From Nitrospinota bacterium (GTDB lineage Bacteria > Tectomicrobia > Entotheonellia > J063), in assembly GCA_003696125.1 (NCBI GenBank), contig RFHZ01000898.1:1-14744 (forward strand): 14,744 nucleotides of DNA. Reading direction: 5' to 3'. The translations under genes were made by a program, and so were the position numbers. Positions 13,220-14,744 of the stretch are shown in pieces. The notes under the pieces are model-generated. The model was not told the DNA's origin. It was given only the letters and a program-made list of their open reading frames with translations, and searched no databases. Each line of letters begins with the position of its first letter. Position 1 is the stretch's first letter.

Positions 13220-14353
13220 ATGATGAAGAGACATAAAGAGACAGCGTTGTCCCGTCGCGCCTTCCTCCGTACCATGGGGATGGTGGCGGGAGGGGGAATA
13301 GGGCTCTGGAGAGGAAGGTATGTCTTCTCTGCCGTTGCCGGGCAGACAGCGCGGCACACAGGAGACGATTCCCTCCGCTTTCCAGGAGAGAGACATCTGG
13401 CCAACATCAGGCAACTGACCTTTGAAGGAGAGAATGCGGAGGGGTATTTTAATGTGCAGGGGAACCGGATCATCTTTCAATCGACCCGGCCTCCTTTCCA
13501 GTGTGATCAGATCTTCAGCATGAATATCGATGGGAGCGATGTACGCCTGCTGTCCACCGGGAAGGGGAGAACCACCTGTGCCTTTTTCATCCCGGGAACA
13601 GACGAGTTTATCTACGCCTCCACCCATGCTGCCGATGCGGCCTGCCCCCCGCCTCCGGACCGGTCGCACGGATACGTCTGGAAGCTCTTTGAGACCTTCG
13701 ATATCTACCGGGCAAAGCTGGATGGGAGCGGGCTGGTCCGTTTAACCGATTCCCCGGGTTACGATGCGGAAGGGGCGGTCTCTCCGGATGGGAAGAAGAT
13801 CGTGTTTACCTCGACCCGCGATGGCGACCCGGAGCTGTACCTGATGAACATCGATGGGACAGAGCAGCGCCGACTGACCTATACGCTCGGGTACGATGGA
13901 GGCCCGTTTTTCAGTCCCCGGGGGAACTATATCGTGTACCGGGCCAATCATCCCAAAACCCCAGAAGAGTTGGCCCGGTACGAAAAGCTCATCGCTACCC
14001 ACCTCGTCAGCCCCATGGTCCTGGAGATCTGGCTTATGGATGCGGATGGAGGAAACCAACGGCAGGTGACCGAACTCCGTGCCGCCTCCTTCTGTCCTTA
14101 CATGCATCCGGATGAGGAACGGATCATCTTTTCCTCCAACTATGGCTGGGATCCTTCCTCTGGTGGGATGCCGGTCTTTAACCTCTACCTGATCAACAAA
14201 GACGGATCTGGTTTGGAGCAGGTCACCTTTAGTCACACCTTTGACGCCTTCCCCATGTTCTCCTATGACGGCAAAAAGCTGGTCTGGGCCTCCAATCGCC
14301 ACAGCAAGCGGAAAGGAGAGACCAACCTCTTTATCGCGGATTGGGTAGAGTAG
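13220..14353 (+). CDS. Tat-exported TolB-like (PD40) beta-propeller protein
   Basis: A 377-residue protein with a twin-arginine signal: S11-R-R-A-F-L-R followed by a hydrophobic Gly-rich stretch (18-31). The mature part (about 50-377) is a beta-propeller with TolB/PD40-type repeats: SMNIDGSDVRLLS, AKLDGSGLVRLT, YLMNIDGTEQRRLT, WLMDADGGNQRQVT and YLINKDGSGLEQVT, each followed by an FSPDGKKIVF-like strand. TolB-like propellers bind peptides or proteins in the periplasm; this one has no catalytic domain attached, unlike prolyl oligopeptidase-type proteins. It lies 9 bases after the M28-PDZ gene and ends at a strong terminator, so it completes a three-gene operon with the two peptidases. Whether it feeds substrate to them is inference. 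ATG 13220 and the next codon 13223 are equally possible starts behind GAAGAGGG. Confidence 0.88.
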   Translation: MMKRHKETALSRRAFLRTMGMVAGGGIGLWRGRYVFSAVAGQTARHTGDDSLRFPGERHLANIRQLTFEGENAEGYFNVQGNRIIFQSTRPPFQCDQIFSMNIDGSDVRLLSTGKGRTTCAFFIPGTDEFIYASTHAADAACPPPPDRSHGYVWKLFETFDIYRAKLDGSGLVRLTDSPGYDAEGAVSPDGKKIVFTSTRDGDPELYLMNIDGTEQRRLTYTLGYDGGPFFSPRGNYIVYRANHPKTPEELARYEKLIATHLVSPMVLEIWLMDADGGNQRQVTELRAASFCPYMHPDEERIIFSSNYGWDPSSGGMPVFNLYLINKDGSGLEQVTFSHTFDAFPMFSYDGKKLVWASNRHSKRKGETNLFIADWVE

Positions 14354-14362
14354 AGAGGGGAG

Positions 14363-14392
14363 AAGGGCGGGATCATCCCGCCCTTGCTTTTT
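14363..14392 (+). terminator. Intrinsic terminator of the peptidase operon
   Basis: A ten-base perfect stem, AAGGGCGGGA (14363-14372) pairing with TCCCGCCCTT (14376-14385), has a three-base loop TCA and is followed by a T-tract with five T in a row (14388-14392). It starts ten bases after the propeller gene stop. It also faces the end of the convergent ATPase gene, whose stop codon overlaps the T-tract; on that strand the U-tract is poor, so bidirectional use would be weak. Confidence 0.92.
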
Positions 14393-14744
14393 AGCGTCCC
14401 GGGTGAAAGCGGCGTAGCCGCAGGGAGTTACTCACCACCGATACCGAACTCATGGCCATGGCCGCGGCGGCAAAGGCCGGGTTGAGCAGGATGCCGAAGA
14501 AGGGGTAGAGGAGACCGGCCGCGATCGGGATCCCCAGGATGTTGTAGATAAAGGCCCAGAAGAGGTTCTGTTTGATGGTGCGCATGGTGCGCCGCGAGAG
14601 CTGGATGGCGGTGACCACGCCCCGCAGATCCCCGGTGATCAGGGTGATATCGGCGGCTTCCATGGCGATATCCGTTCCGGTGCCGATGGCAATCCCGACA
14701 TCGGCCTGGGCCAGCGCCGGGGCATCGTTGATGCCGTCCCCAAC
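14391..14744 (-). CDS. copA: Copper-type P1B heavy-metal ATPase, C-terminal part
   Basis: The last 117 residues of a heavy-metal P-type ATPase; the gene continues past the right edge, and the reading frame is open to the final base. The hinge motif [10 protein letters not shown] (residues 2-11 of this fragment) and the [13 protein letters not shown] stretch close the ATP-binding domain. Two C-terminal membrane spans follow. The first has [15 protein letters not shown], with the Tyr-Asn pair, and the last has [18 protein letters not shown], with Met-x-x-Ser-Ser-like residues; both are known Cu(I)-binding features of the CopA class. It would export copper(I) from the cytoplasm. An in-frame ATG at 14663 lies within the conserved region and is not the start. 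Its 3' end meets the terminator of the convergent operon. Confidence 0.94.
   Translation of the reverse strand, partial: VGDGINDAPALAQADVGIAIGTGTDIAMEAADITLITGDLRGVVTAIQLSRRTMRTIKQNLFWAFIYNILGIPIAAGLLYPFFGILLNPAFAAAAMAMSSVSVVSNSLRLRRFHPGR

Overview
The window is a gene-dense piece (about 14.7 kb, GC-rich) of a bacterial chromosome. Purine-rich ribosome binding sites, ECF sigma/anti-sigma/RseB-like genes, a twin-arginine (Tat) exported beta-propeller and Sec-exported peptidases suggest a bacterium with a Gram-negative type envelope. The gene mix (YacG, DUF1517, RtcA, an M28-PDZ peptidase) does not fix the phylum; an uncultured lineage is plausible, but that is inference. No rRNA, tRNA, CRISPR array, insertion sequence or phage gene was seen, and no gap without a gene exceeds 300 bases.

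Layout, left to right. (1) 1-1054, + strand: the 3' end of pyrF overlapping a GNAT acetyltransferase gene. (2) 1060-5672, + strand: a strong sigma70-type promoter, then a tightly packed run of SDR oxidoreductase, a 55-58 residue zinc ribbon, a DCC-family thiol oxidoreductase, yacG, rtcA, a DUF1517 membrane protein, a DUF350 membrane protein and a 116-residue single-span membrane protein. Most junctions in the first part overlap or abut. A long imperfect inverted repeat (5206-5317) fills the last gap and reaches the ribosome binding site of the last gene. (3) 9667-5678, - strand: an IPT/TIG-NHL propeller gene with a very good promoter, then a bifunctional nuclease, an ECF sigma factor, a zinc-finger anti-sigma factor and an RseB-like exported protein. 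This set looks like an envelope-stress regulatory operon with a nuclease gene at its head. (4) 9810-14392, + strand: a divergent promoter, then an M1 metallopeptidase, an M28 peptidase with a C-terminal PDZ domain and a Tat-exported TolB-like propeller, closed by a clear intrinsic terminator. (5) 14391-14744, - strand: the C-terminal end of a copper-type P1B ATPase running off the window.

Functionally, region 4 reads as an exported peptide-degrading unit and region 3 as an envelope-sensing regulator. Region 2 mixes small redox and zinc proteins with RNA 3'-end cyclase and a set of poorly understood membrane proteins (DUF1517, DUF350 and the 116-residue protein), the least understood part of the window. 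Several starts differ from the longest ORF, because a promoter element or a better ribosome binding site rules out the upstream codon.
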